13,109 nucleotides of DNA from SLQH01 sp964612995 (GCA_964612995.1 CAZTGE010000119.1:1-13109), one strand, 5' to 3'; numbered from the stretch's first letter, positions 1 through 7,424 are shown. Program-made: numbers and translations. Notes: generated by a model not told the origin, from the sequence alone.

Positions 1-72
1 GGTCGCCCGGCTGCGCTGGGCTCTGCCTTGCACAGTGGGCGCTGCCTCCTGTGAGGGGAGCCTCCGGGCCGT

Positions 73-522
73 TCAGATGATCTCGACCTCGTCGGCTGGG
101 AAGCGGCGTTCGCAGTGGCGGCAGCGGAGGGTGAGGACCTGTTGGTCGACCACGTCGAACTCGGTGCTGATGACTTCGTGGTTGGTGATGCAGTTGGGAT
201 TGGGGCAGCTGGCGATGCCGGTGAAGCGCTCGGGGATCGGTACGCGGTGTTTGCTGCAGACCTTGTAGTCGCGGATGATCGACATGGTCGCGCCGGGAGC
301 GACCAGGGCGAGACGGCTGATGGTCGCGTCGCTGAGTTCCTTGCCCGCGATCTTGACCACGCCCTTGTGCCCCATCTGGCCCGAGCGCAGGTTGGCGCCG
401 ATGAAATACTGGTCTTCGGGCTCGACCAGCAGGTGGGCGACCTCGAGGGTCATGTCGCTGGGGATGTGGTCGATGACCGTGCCGGCTTCGATGGCCTCGA
501 CCTGACGGACGCGATGGGGCAT
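73..522 (-). CDS. pyrI: Aspartate carbamoyltransferase regulatory subunit PyrI
   Basis: This is the regulatory chain of aspartate carbamoyltransferase, the enzyme of the first committed step of pyrimidine synthesis. In the known family it binds nucleotide effectors in its N-terminal domain and holds the catalytic trimers together through a C-terminal zinc domain. The 149 residues match the usual length (about 153 in E. coli). The N-terminus carries the family motif VEAIEAGTVIDHIP, and the zinc ligands are visible as CPNPNC (Cys106, Cys111) and CRHC (Cys134, Cys137). The ATG lies 8 nt after the pyrB stop, and its ribosome binding site (TAGGAG) overlaps that stop codon, so the two are probably translationally coupled. 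PyrI is absent from many bacteria, so its presence implies an allosteric, dodecameric-type enzyme here. The identification is firm; the response to particular nucleotides is inferred from the family. Confidence 0.96.
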   Translation of the reverse strand: MPHRVRQVEAIEAGTVIDHIPSDMTLEVAHLLVEPEDQYFIGANLRSGQMGHKGVVKIAGKELSDATISRLALVAPGATMSIIRDYKVCSKHRVPIPERFTGIASCPNPNCITNHEVISTEFDVVDQQVLTLRCRHCERRFPADEVEII

Positions 523-530
523 ACGCGCTC

Positions 531-1460
531 CTAGAGGGCGTTGAGGACCAGGGCCAGCAGCGCCTGGCGCACGGGGATGCCGTTGCCGGCCTGTTCGATG
601 TAGGCCGCGTGGGGGGTGGCGTCGACGTCGGTCGCGATCTCGTTGACCCGCGGCAGGGGGTGGAGGATGCGCAGCGATTCGGGGGCATGCGCGAGCATGG
701 CGCGGTCGATGCGATAGGAGGTGGTGACGTGGTCGAACTCGAGCGGATCGGGAAAGCGCTCCTGCTGCAGACGGGTCATGTAGAGCACGTCCGATTCAGC
801 GATGGCCTCGTGGAGGCTGGCCAGCGGTCGGACGGTGTGCCCGGCTTTGCGGGCGCTGTCGAGATAGTGCAGTGGCATCTCCAGCCCGGGTGCCGCGACC
901 ATCTGCAGCGAGACGTTGAGCTCGAGCATGGCGGTCAGCAGGCTGTGCACGGTGCGGCCGTAGCGCAGGTCGCCGGCGAAGGTGACCTGTAGCGGTCGGC
1001 CGCTGCCCTCGAGCCGATCGGGGAACAGCTTGGCGATGGTGTAGAGATCGAGGAAGGTCTGGGTTGGATGCTGGTTGGCGCCGTCGCCGCCGTTGATGAT
1101 CGGTACCTGCGAGACGTCGCTGGCCATCCGTGCGGCGCCGTCGCGCGGGTGGCGCAGCACCACCACATCGGTGTACTGATCGCACATGCGGATGGTGTCG
1201 CCGAGCCCCTCTCCCTTGCGTGCGCTCGAGGAGAGCACGTCGGTCATGCCGATGACCCGGCCACCGAGCTTGCTCATCGCCGCTTCGAAGCTGAGCCGGG
1301 TGCGGGTGGACGGTTCGAAGAACAGCGCGGCCATCAGCTTGCCGGCGAGCAGGTCCGGCTGCGGGTGCTGTTCGAGCCGGCGCGCCGTCTCGAGGACGTG
1401 GAGCATCTCATCCCGCGTGAAGTCGGCGATCGAGATGACATGGCGACCGTTCCAGCTCAC
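531..1460 (-). CDS. pyrB: Aspartate carbamoyltransferase catalytic subunit PyrB
   Basis: This catalytic chain joins carbamoyl phosphate and L-aspartate to give N-carbamoyl-L-aspartate in de novo pyrimidine synthesis, in the cytoplasm. The carbamoyl-phosphate loop STRTR is at residues 51-55, HPTQ starts at 131, and the C-terminal HPLPR is at 267-271, followed by VNEIATDVD as in E. coli PyrB. I place the start at GTG 1460, giving 309 residues against 311 in E. coli. The open frame runs on upstream to 1901, but that part lies inside the preceding kinase gene and does not look like PyrB. No good Shine-Dalgarno precedes the GTG, so translation may depend on the upstream kinase, whose stop is 49 nt away. 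The gene is followed at once by pyrI. No PyrL-like leader peptide or attenuator is evident. Confidence 0.95.
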   Translation of the reverse strand: MSWNGRHVISIADFTRDEMLHVLETARRLEQHPQPDLLAGKLMAALFFEPSTRTRLSFEAAMSKLGGRVIGMTDVLSSSARKGEGLGDTIRMCDQYTDVVVLRHPRDGAARMASDVSQVPIINGGDGANQHPTQTFLDLYTIAKLFPDRLEGSGRPLQVTFAGDLRYGRTVHSLLTAMLELNVSLQMVAAPGLEMPLHYLDSARKAGHTVRPLASLHEAIAESDVLYMTRLQQERFPDPLEFDHVTTSYRIDRAMLAHAPESLRILHPLPRVNEIATDVDATPHAAYIEQAGNGIPVRQALLALVLNAL

Positions 1461-1509
1461 GGCGGCGATGCTAGGTCGGGCGGTCGGCTGATCAACGCCC
1501 GTGCGCCCT

Positions 1510-3251
1510 TCATCCGCGCAGGAGGAACAGCAGGGCGCCTGAGGCGAGCACGGCGAGCAGCAGCACCACCCATGGCAGCGCGCCGGCGCCGACCCCCGCG
1601 AGCTCTGCCTCCTCCTCGATCGGCAGCCGTTGCGGCGCGGGCGGCGGCAGCGGCTCGGGTTCGACCTGCCGCTCGGATCGGGTGGTGCGGACGGTCGAGC
1701 CGATGGCCGGGCGGGTGCGCGAGGTGCCGATGCGACGGGTCGCCTGGGCCAGCGCGGCGGTGGCGCTCTGCGAGCCGGTGTCGCTGCCGTCCGACTCGAA
1801 GACGTCGCCGCCCCCGTTGCTTTGGGCGTGCTGGTGACGCTTCTCGCGGTATTTGCGTTTGATGCGATCGGTCGCGGTCTGCGGTGCGTCGCTGTCGTCA
1901 TCGCCCGGTACGGGCAGGCTCTGTGGTTCGAGGGGCGGGGTGTCGTAGCGGTGGGCCGGACGCTGTTCGCGCCGCGGTGGTTCGCGGCGGAGGGTGGTCC
2001 GGTTGTGTTTGAGCACCATCGGCTTGCGCAGCAGGCGCATCTGTTCGTTGGTGTTCATGCCGATGGCTTCCATCGCCTGGCGGCAGGCGTTGAGGAAGGC
2101 GGCGTGCGAGCCGTAGCGCTGATCGCGATCCTTGGCCAGGGCGGTGGTCACCAGCCGGGCGGTGGTCGGATTCAGGCTGGGGACCAGACGGCTGGGATCG
2201 GGTACAGGTTCGGTCATGTGGGCGCTCATGACCATCATCGCGCTCGAACCGGAGAACGGCGGTTGGCCGGTGAGCAGGTGATAGAGCGTCGCGCCGAGCG
2301 CGTAGATGTCGCTGCGGCAGTCGAGATCGGTGCGGGCCTGGATCTGCTCTGGTGACATGTACGCCGGGGTGCCCATGGTCATGCCGGTGGCGGTCAGCGA
2401 GGCGTCGGTCTGTTCGGTCTTGGCCAGACCGAAATCGATGATCTTGGCGATGTCCTTGTCGGTGTAGAGATTGCGGTTGCCGCCCTCGCTGCTGGGCTCG
2501 CGCGCGGCGATGATGTTGCCTGGTTTGAGGTCGCGATGGATGAGCTGGCATTCGCGCTCGACGTAGTCGAGTCCCTGCGCGACCTGGACCATCAGTCGCA
2601 GCACGTAGGGCTCGGGCAGGGCGCCGATCTCCTTGCACATCACCTCGAGGCTGGGGCCGTTGATCAGTTCCATCGCCATCCACGGCTTGCGGTTGTGGAT
2701 GCCGTGTTGATAGGCGCGGGCTATGTGCGGATGGTCGATCTGGCTGAGCAGTTCGACCTCGCGCGTGAAACGGTCGAGCACCAGCGGGTTCTCGAGCATG
2801 GCCGGGTGCAGTACTTTGAGCGCCACGTCCTGCCCGTCGGTGATATCGCGCGCCAGATAAACCGTGCCGGTCGCACCCTTGCCGAGTTCGCGCAGCACGG
2901 CGTAGGAGCCGAAGGACAGCTCACCGGAGGTCAGCNNNNNNNNNNNNNNNNNNNNNNNNNNNNNNNNNNNNNNNNNNNNNNNNNNNNNNNNNNNNNNNNN
3001 NNNNNNNNNNNNNNNNNNNNNNNNNNNNNNNNNNNCAGCTCACCGGAGGTCAGCGCGCTCAGGGCCTCGGCCTGGGCGCGGTCGATGCAGCCCTCGTCGA
3101 GCAGGGCGGGGATCAGCTGTGCGGTTCCGGTGCGGTCGAGCAGTTCCTGGAGCCGGGGTTGGTCGACCAGTCCATGGCGCACGAGGAGGTCCGGCAGCGG
3201 GTCGCCGGGTCGATGCGACATCTCGAGCGTGGCTTCGTCGTCCGCGTCCAT
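1510..3251 (-). CDS. Tail-anchored Ser/Thr protein kinase (interrupted by an assembly gap)
   Basis: This is a Hanks-type Ser/Thr protein kinase of the PknB class. The deposited sequence is split by 100 Ns, but both flanks encode LTSGEL in the same frame. Removing the gap and one 19-bp duplicate gives a continuous 540-residue protein. The ATG at 3251 follows a GGAG ribosome binding site with a 5-nt spacer. Residues 1-72 are an alpha-rich N-terminal region. The kinase domain starts near 77, with the glycine loop GKGATG at 84-89, VALK lysine at 106, HRDLKPGN at 199-206 and DFG at 233-235. The activation segment ends TMGTPAYMSPEQ, with threonines suited to autophosphorylation. A low-complexity Pro/Arg/Asp linker follows, then a C-terminal membrane segment at about 513-538, so the kinase should face the cytoplasm as a tail-anchored protein. 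It is paralogous to its upstream neighbour. The substrate is unknown. Confidence 0.9.
2917..3054. other. Scaffold gap of 100 Ns flanked by an identical 19-bp overlap
   Basis: Positions 2936-3035 are exactly 100 Ns. The 19 bases before the gap (2917-2935) and the 19 after it (3036-3054) are identical: CAGCTCACCGGAGGTCAGC. On the minus strand both encode LTSGEL in matching kinase frames. The simplest reading is that two contigs ending in the same 19 bp were scaffolded with a default-length gap instead of being merged. As written, the 119 extra bases are not a multiple of three, so automated annotation will break the kinase gene in two. Seen directly: the duplicate and the shared frame. Inferred: that nothing is missing. 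Confidence 0.9.
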
Positions 3252-3307
3252 CGGGTCTCCACGCTGCGTCGCCGGCTGCCGAGAGCGTGTGGGTACGGGG
3301 AGGGGGA

Positions 3308-3343
3308 GCCGGCGGACACGGGATGACACCCGTGTCCGCCGGC
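3308..3343. terminator. Perfect 15-bp stem-loop between the two kinase genes
   Basis: The arms at 3308-3322 (GCCGGCGGACACGGG) and 3329-3343 are exactly complementary, with a 6-nt loop (ATGACA). It sits 24 nt after the upstream kinase stop and about 57 nt before the downstream kinase start. On the minus strand it is followed by a C-rich tract (TCCCCCTCCCC) with no T-run, so it is not a canonical intrinsic terminator. It could be a weak terminator, a transcript-stabilising 3' end or an RNA processing site that lowers expression of the second kinase and pyrBI. The structure is certain; the role is inferred. Confidence 0.65.
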
Positions 3344-3367
3344 AAGCGGTCATGATGTTAGATCCGG

Positions 3368-4870
3368 CTATGGGAGGCGCAATAGAAGGATGGTGGTGAG
3401 TACGGCCACTGCGAGCAACAGGATCACCCAAGGCATCACGCCGGTGCCGGGGTTGCCCGCACGGTTCAGCAGCGTGGTGATCGACTCGCGGCGCCCCCCC
3501 TTGACGTCGTCTTTCGGCTTGTCGCCAGCGGCGCGGCGTTCGAGCGGGCGCGCCGCCGCCTGACGGCTCTGGAGCTGGCACAGGGCTTCGGCCGGGGTGA
3601 CATCCTCGGATACGGATTCGGCGGCGGAGACCGATGGATCGTCGGTGGCGCGGTATTCGGTGGTCGGTCGTCGGCGGTTGCCGTATGCGGGGCTGGGCTG
3701 ACGCGCCTTGCGCGCACGCCCGGTCGAGACCGGGTTGTCGATGACCAGGGGCTTGCGCAGCAGGCGCGGCATGTCGTTGCTGTCGCGGGTCAGGGCCTCG
3801 AGCGCCTGGGCGCAGGCGCTGGTGAAGGCATGGTAATTGGCGAAGCGTTCGGAGGGGTCCTTGGCCATGGCGGTGACCACGATGTCGACGGTCTTGGCAT
3901 GGAGTGCGGGAACGCGTTCGCGTGGGTCGGGTGGTGGTCGGGTGAGATGCGCGGTCATCACCGCCCCGGGCGAGGTGCCCTCGTAGGGGGTCTTGCCGGT
4001 GAGCAGGTGGTAGAGTGTGGCGCCGAGGGCGTAGATGTCGCTGCGGCAGTCGAGGTCCTGGGCTCCGCGGATCTGCTCCGGCGACATGTAGTGCGGCGTA
4101 CCCATGGTGATGCCGGTCATCGTCAGGCGTTCGTCGGTCTGGAAGCTGCGGGCGAGGCCGAAATCGATCAGCTTGGCCACTTCGCGCGGGTCCTGGCGTC
4201 CCAGTTCGAGGTCCGGCTCGGACTCCGGCGCTGCGGTGAGGATGTTCTCCGGTTTGACATCGCGATGCACCAGACCGCTTTCGGTGTAGACGTATGACAG
4301 TCCATTGGCGACCTGGGCGAGCATGCACAGCGCGTACTGCTGGTCGAGCACCCCGTGCTTGAACACCAGCTTGGCCAGGCTGGGCCCGGAGACGTATTCC
4401 AGGGCGAGGTAATGGCGGTCGGCGTACACCCCGTGGGCGATGGCCCTGGCGATGTTGGGATGGATCAGCTGGACCATCGCCTGGCTCTCGCGGGTGAAGC
4501 GTTTGACGAATTGTTCGTCGTCGGCGAACTTGCGCGAAATCACCTTGAGTGCGGCGCGTTCGCCGGTGCTGTTGCGCATGGCGAGAAAGACGTCGCCCAT
4601 CGCTCCGGAACCGAGCTTGCGCTCGACCGTGAAGTCGTCGAACTTGAGTTCCTTATGGAGGAATTCGCTCAGCTCCTCGGCCTGCTTGCGCGAGACCAGC
4701 TTGTGCTCGAGCAGGAGGTCGGGCAGCGGCGGTTTGTCCGTCGCCTCGGCGCGTTGGCGCAGGATCTGATCGAGTTGGGGTTCGCGCAGCCATTCGCGGG
4801 CGAGCACCTCATCGACGATGGCCTGTTCGCCATCTGACAGGACTTGCCATGGCTGGCTGGTGTTCGGCAC
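3368..4870 (-). CDS. Tail-anchored Ser/Thr protein kinase, first of a tandem pair
   Basis: This is a Hanks-type Ser/Thr kinase paralogous to the next gene downstream. I place the start at GTG 4870 because GAGGA lies 7 nt upstream and the paralogue aligns from about there; the frame stays open to 4984. The protein is 500 residues. An N-terminal region of about 80 residues resembles that of the paralogue. The kinase domain holds the glycine loop GSGAMG (87-92), AALK lysine at 109, HRDVKPEN (202-209) and DFG at 236-238, then LTMTGITMGTPHYMSPEQ. All residues needed for catalysis are present, and the Arg before the catalytic Asp suggests activation-loop phosphorylation. A charged, disordered-looking linker leads to a C-terminal membrane helix (about 478-498, beginning VMPWVILLLAV). 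No PASTA or other extracellular domain follows, so any sensing probably occurs in the N-terminal region or in the membrane. It is divergent from rpoN. Confidence 0.92.
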   Translation of the reverse strand: MPNTSQPWQVLSDGEQAIVDEVLAREWLREPQLDQILRQRAEATDKPPLPDLLLEHKLVSRKQAEELSEFLHKELKFDDFTVERKLGSGAMGDVFLAMRNSTGERAALKVISRKFADDEQFVKRFTRESQAMVQLIHPNIARAIAHGVYADRHYLALEYVSGPSLAKLVFKHGVLDQQYALCMLAQVANGLSYVYTESGLVHRDVKPENILTAAPESEPDLELGRQDPREVAKLIDFGLARSFQTDERLTMTGITMGTPHYMSPEQIRGAQDLDCRSDIYALGATLYHLLTGKTPYEGTSPGAVMTAHLTRPPPDPRERVPALHAKTVDIVVTAMAKDPSERFANYHAFTSACAQALEALTRDSNDMPRLLRKPLVIDNPVSTGRARKARQPSPAYGNRRRPTTEYRATDDPSVSAAESVSEDVTPAEALCQLQSRQAAARPLERRAAGDKPKDDVKGGRRESITTLLNRAGNPGTGVMPWVILLLAVAVLTTILLLRLP

Positions 4871-5043
4871 GATGCGATCCTCGACGGGACGTTCCGCATC
4901 AGGACAAGTGGTGACGTGAACCGATGCGGCGATCCGGGTCGATCTTCGAGCTCCAGGGGATGATTGCAACCATCTTCGCAGCAAACCCTGCCTCTTCGCG
5001 CCCGGCAGGCCGTACGCCGAGCCGCCTCGACAGCCATCCCCAC

Positions 5044-5077
5044 TTGTAAGCTCTCTGGCATTGGTCTATTCTTTGCT
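5044..5077 (+). promoter_or_regulatory. Candidate rpoN promoter (sigma-70-like with overlapping sigma-54-like element)
   Basis: TTGTAA (5044-5049) and TATTCT (5067-5072), 17 bp apart, each match 4 of 6 bases of the sigma-70 consensus. Overlapping them, TGG at 5062-5064 and TTGCT at 5073-5077 have the exact GG-N10-GC spacing of a -24/-12 sigma-54 promoter, although the -24 half (TGGTCT against TGGCAC) is poor. Either would give a leader of roughly 100 nt before rpoN. The sigma-54 reading would imply autoregulation and is speculative. Confidence 0.35.
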
Positions 5078-5139
5078 TATCGGGCCTTGGCGCTTCCGGC
5101 TGCCGTGTACGGTCTGCCGCCGATAGCGCGAAACAGCCC

Positions 5140-5157
5140 GCGATCCGTGCGGATCGC
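5140..5157. promoter_or_regulatory. 18-bp palindrome in the rpoN leader
   Basis: GCGATCCG (5140-5147) and CGGATCGC (5150-5157) are exact inverted repeats separated by TG, ending 33 bp before the rpoN start codon. As RNA it would form a 7-bp stem with a GTGC tetraloop; as DNA it could be a dimeric repressor site. The symmetry is seen directly; the function is not known. Confidence 0.45.
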
Positions 5158-5190
5158 ATCTCTGAGTACACGGGAAGGGCGGAGACGGCC

Positions 5191-6675
5191 ATGGCGCTGC
5201 ATATGCGGCAAGACATGCGGATGAAGATGGAGCAGAAGCTCAAGCTGACGCCCCAGATGATCCAGTCGATCGAGATCCTGCTGCTGCCGCAGATGGCCCT
5301 GGAAGAACGCATCATGTCGGAGGTCGAGGTCAATCCGGTGCTCGAACTCCAGGATGGCCCCGAGGAGGGGCTGCCGGGGACGGCCGAGGCCGAGGCCGAT
5401 CGCCGCGAGGCCGATCGCCTCGCGGGCGAGAGCGAGGTCTACGACGGCGAGCGCCACCGCACGTCGGCTTTCGAGGAGCAGCGTCAGGCCGAACTCGATC
5501 ACGAGCGCTACGCCGATTGGCTCAAGAGTCGGCGCGAGTTCAATGCCCGCGGCGACGACGCTCCGGACAAGATGGAGGCGATCAACGCCACCGCCGGGCC
5601 TCCGTGCAGCCTCGGCGACCACGTCTTCGACCAGGTGCGGCTGGTCGATGTCGATGCGCGTACCGAACGCGCGGCGCGCGAGCTGTGCTGGGCCCTGGAC
5701 CGGCGCGGTTACCTCACCGATCCGCTCTCGAGCCTGGTCGACGAGGCCGACCTGGACGCGGCCGAGCGGGCCTGGGAGGTGATCCGGGATTGCGACCCGG
5801 CCGGGGTCGGCGCCCGCGACCTGCGCGATTGCCTGCTGCTCCAGCTCGAGCGCGAGCCCGGCGACAACTCCTTCGAACTGGCGCTGGTCCGGGACCATCT
5901 CGACGACGTGCTGCGCAACCGGCTGCCCGCGGTGGCCGCGGCGATGGGCACGGATGTCGACCGGATCCAGGAGGGGGTCGAGGTCATCGCACGGCTCGAT
6001 CCGCAGCCGGGGCTGGCCTTTTCTGCACCCGAGACCCAGTTCGTGGTGCCCGACGTGGTCGTGGAATGCGACGAGAACGGCGAGTGGGTGGTGAGCGTGC
6101 CCGACACCAACCTGCCCAAGGTCGAGATCAACCAGGCCTACTACCAGCTCTACAACGGTCCCGAGGCCGATCCGCGCGAGCGTGAATACCTCAAGGAGAA
6201 GCTGGCCGGCGCCCGCTTCATCATCGATGCGGTCCAGCAGCGCAAACGCACCCTGCTCAAGATCGCGACCGAGATCGTCAGGCACCAGCAGGATTTCCTC
6301 AATCAGGGCCCCGAGCACCTGCGCCCGCTCATGCGCCAGGACATCGCCGATCGCATCGGTATGCACGTGGCCACCGTCTCGCGCGCGGTGAAGGACAAAT
6401 ACATCCAGACGCCGGCCGGGGTCCTGCCGCTCTCCAGTTTCTTCAGTGGCGGCATCGCCACACAAGACGGCGGCGAGGCCGAATCGAGCCGTTCGGTCAA
6501 GCTCAAGATCAAGGCGATGATCGACAAGGAGGAGCCACGCCGCCCCCTGAGCGATCAGGCGATCGCCGATGCCCTGGCCAAGGAGGGTCTGGACATCAGC
6601 CGGCGCACGGTCACCAAATACCGCATTGCCGAAGGTATCCCGTCCACGCGCCAACGCCGGCGTTTCGCCGATTGA
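5191..6675 (+). CDS. rpoN: RNA polymerase sigma-54 factor RpoN
   Basis: RpoN directs RNA polymerase to -24/-12 promoters and needs AAA+ enhancer-binding activators to open them. The ATG at 5191 follows GGAG with a 6-nt spacer. The protein has 494 residues. Region I, which binds the activator and polymerase, covers about residues 8-55 (LTPQMIQSIEILLLPQMALE, then EVEVNPVLEL). An acidic Region II follows at about 55-100. The core-binding domain is central. The DNA-binding helix-turn-helix is at about 380-400 (DIADRIGMHVATVSRAV), followed by KYIQTP and the FFSGG motif. The RpoN box reads SRRTVTKYR at 470-478, against the usual ARRTVAKYR. A 16-residue basic tail follows it. The Region I wording resembles PVC-group sigma-54, the main taxonomic clue in the window. 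No enhancer-binding protein gene is nearby. The product identity is very secure. Confidence 0.96.
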   Translation: MALHMRQDMRMKMEQKLKLTPQMIQSIEILLLPQMALEERIMSEVEVNPVLELQDGPEEGLPGTAEAEADRREADRLAGESEVYDGERHRTSAFEEQRQAELDHERYADWLKSRREFNARGDDAPDKMEAINATAGPPCSLGDHVFDQVRLVDVDARTERAARELCWALDRRGYLTDPLSSLVDEADLDAAERAWEVIRDCDPAGVGARDLRDCLLLQLEREPGDNSFELALVRDHLDDVLRNRLPAVAAAMGTDVDRIQEGVEVIARLDPQPGLAFSAPETQFVVPDVVVECDENGEWVVSVPDTNLPKVEINQAYYQLYNGPEADPREREYLKEKLAGARFIIDAVQQRKRTLLKIATEIVRHQQDFLNQGPEHLRPLMRQDIADRIGMHVATVSRAVKDKYIQTPAGVLPLSSFFSGGIATQDGGEAESSRSVKLKIKAMIDKEEPRRPLSDQAIADALAKEGLDISRRTVTKYRIAEGIPSTRQRRRFAD

Positions 6676-6761
6676 CGTCCTCCCGGCTTTGCCAACGCCC
6701 TGGCGGAACCGCTGCGGCATCGCTCCTGGCACTGCTCGCCGACCCCGCCTATGCTGCAGGT

Positions 6762-7424
6762 ATGCTCCGCTCTGGTCTCCGCCTTCGCGTGGCTGCGCTC
6801 CTGGTCCTGTTGATCGGGATGCTGCCGCTGGCTCATGCGGTCGAGGGCGACGAGGCGGGCGACGAGGCGGACGACGACGGGCCCCGGCCCGCGCGGAGGA
6901 TCATCGTGCTGCCACGCCTGGGCGTACCGGCCGAGCTTCCGATCGAGCCTGGTTCGAAGGTGCCGCCCGGCGCCGCCGAGCCGGTCCGCGGCGCGGCGGC
7001 CTTCGCCTGCGAGGTCCATTGGGACGTGGAGGACAGCAATCTGGTCTCCCGGATCGTGATCGAGCCCGGCAGCGGCCCACGTCGTCGGGCCTGGGTCGCC
7101 ACCTTCACTCACGCCGAACGCCGGTTCGAAGTCGCCCACGCCGGCACCGCCTTCATCGACGCTGCCGGCGCGGTCCATATCGATTGCCGTGACGCGCGTG
7201 TCGCCGGTCCGCGCGCCGACCAATGGTCGCCCGACAGCTTCGCCATCACTCCCAGCGGCCGCGTCCGGGTCATCGACGACATGATGCGCGCCAACACCGG
7301 CACCCTCCTCGGCGAGCGTATCCATCCACGCGACCCGTCCCCAGACGCGCCCGACGAAGATGCCGCTTCACCCTACCGCCGCGCCCTGTTGCACACCCGC
7401 CTGCTCGTCGAGGGCGCTATCTGA
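6762..7424 (+). CDS. Predicted secreted protein of unknown function
   Basis: I do not recognise this family. The 220-residue protein starts at ATG 6762 with a clear Sec signal peptide: basic residues (MLRSGLRLR), a hydrophobic core to about residue 22 and a likely cleavage after AHA at 26. A short acidic stretch (EGDEAGDEADDDG) follows, then a domain of mixed polar and hydrophobic residues with two cysteines (about 83 and 142) that could form a disulfide. No catalytic motif or second membrane helix is visible. No good ribosome binding site precedes 6762. An alternative TTG at 6672, overlapping the rpoN stop, would add 30 residues, but the signal peptide favours 6762. It lies 86 bp after rpoN and may share its transcript. 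Function in the envelope is inferred only from export. Confidence 0.7.
   Translation: MLRSGLRLRVAALLVLLIGMLPLAHAVEGDEAGDEADDDGPRPARRIIVLPRLGVPAELPIEPGSKVPPGAAEPVRGAAAFACEVHWDVEDSNLVSRIVIEPGSGPRRRAWVATFTHAERRFEVAHAGTAFIDAAGAVHIDCRDARVAGPRADQWSPDSFAITPSGRVRVIDDMMRANTGTLLGERIHPRDPSPDAPDEDAASPYRRALLHTRLLVEGAI

Larger units (their letters stand above)
4871..5190. promoter_or_regulatory. Divergent intergenic region between the kinase gene and rpoN
   Basis: These 320 bp separate oppositely directed genes and should hold promoters for both. Three things can be seen. First, a 16-bp near-palindrome at 4959-4974 (GATGATTGCAACCATC) with one mismatched pair, a possible operator. Second, the most AT-rich stretch of the neighbourhood, at 5044-5080, with candidate rpoN promoters. 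Third, an 18-bp palindrome at 5140-5157. The kinase frame stays open to 4984, so part of this region could be coding if a farther start is used, but no ribosome binding site favours that. No other gene is seen. Confidence 0.5.

Noticed and set aside
1..72. Terminator after pyrI
   Set aside because: Only a 4-bp stem (CCTC/GAGG) is visible and there is no T-run.
1461..1509. Possible pyrL-type leader peptide and attenuator before pyrB
   Set aside because: The gap is only 49 nt, without a small open frame, pyrimidine-rich pause tract or terminator hairpin.
1461..1901. N-terminal extension of PyrB to 1901
   Set aside because: This part overlaps the end of the kinase gene in another frame and is Arg/Pro/Ser-rich, unlike any PyrB. 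GTG 1460 gives the family's usual length.
5077..6732. 551-codon minus-strand open frame
   Set aside because: It lies antisense to rpoN, whose protein motifs are complete. Its translation is repetitive and shows no family motif.
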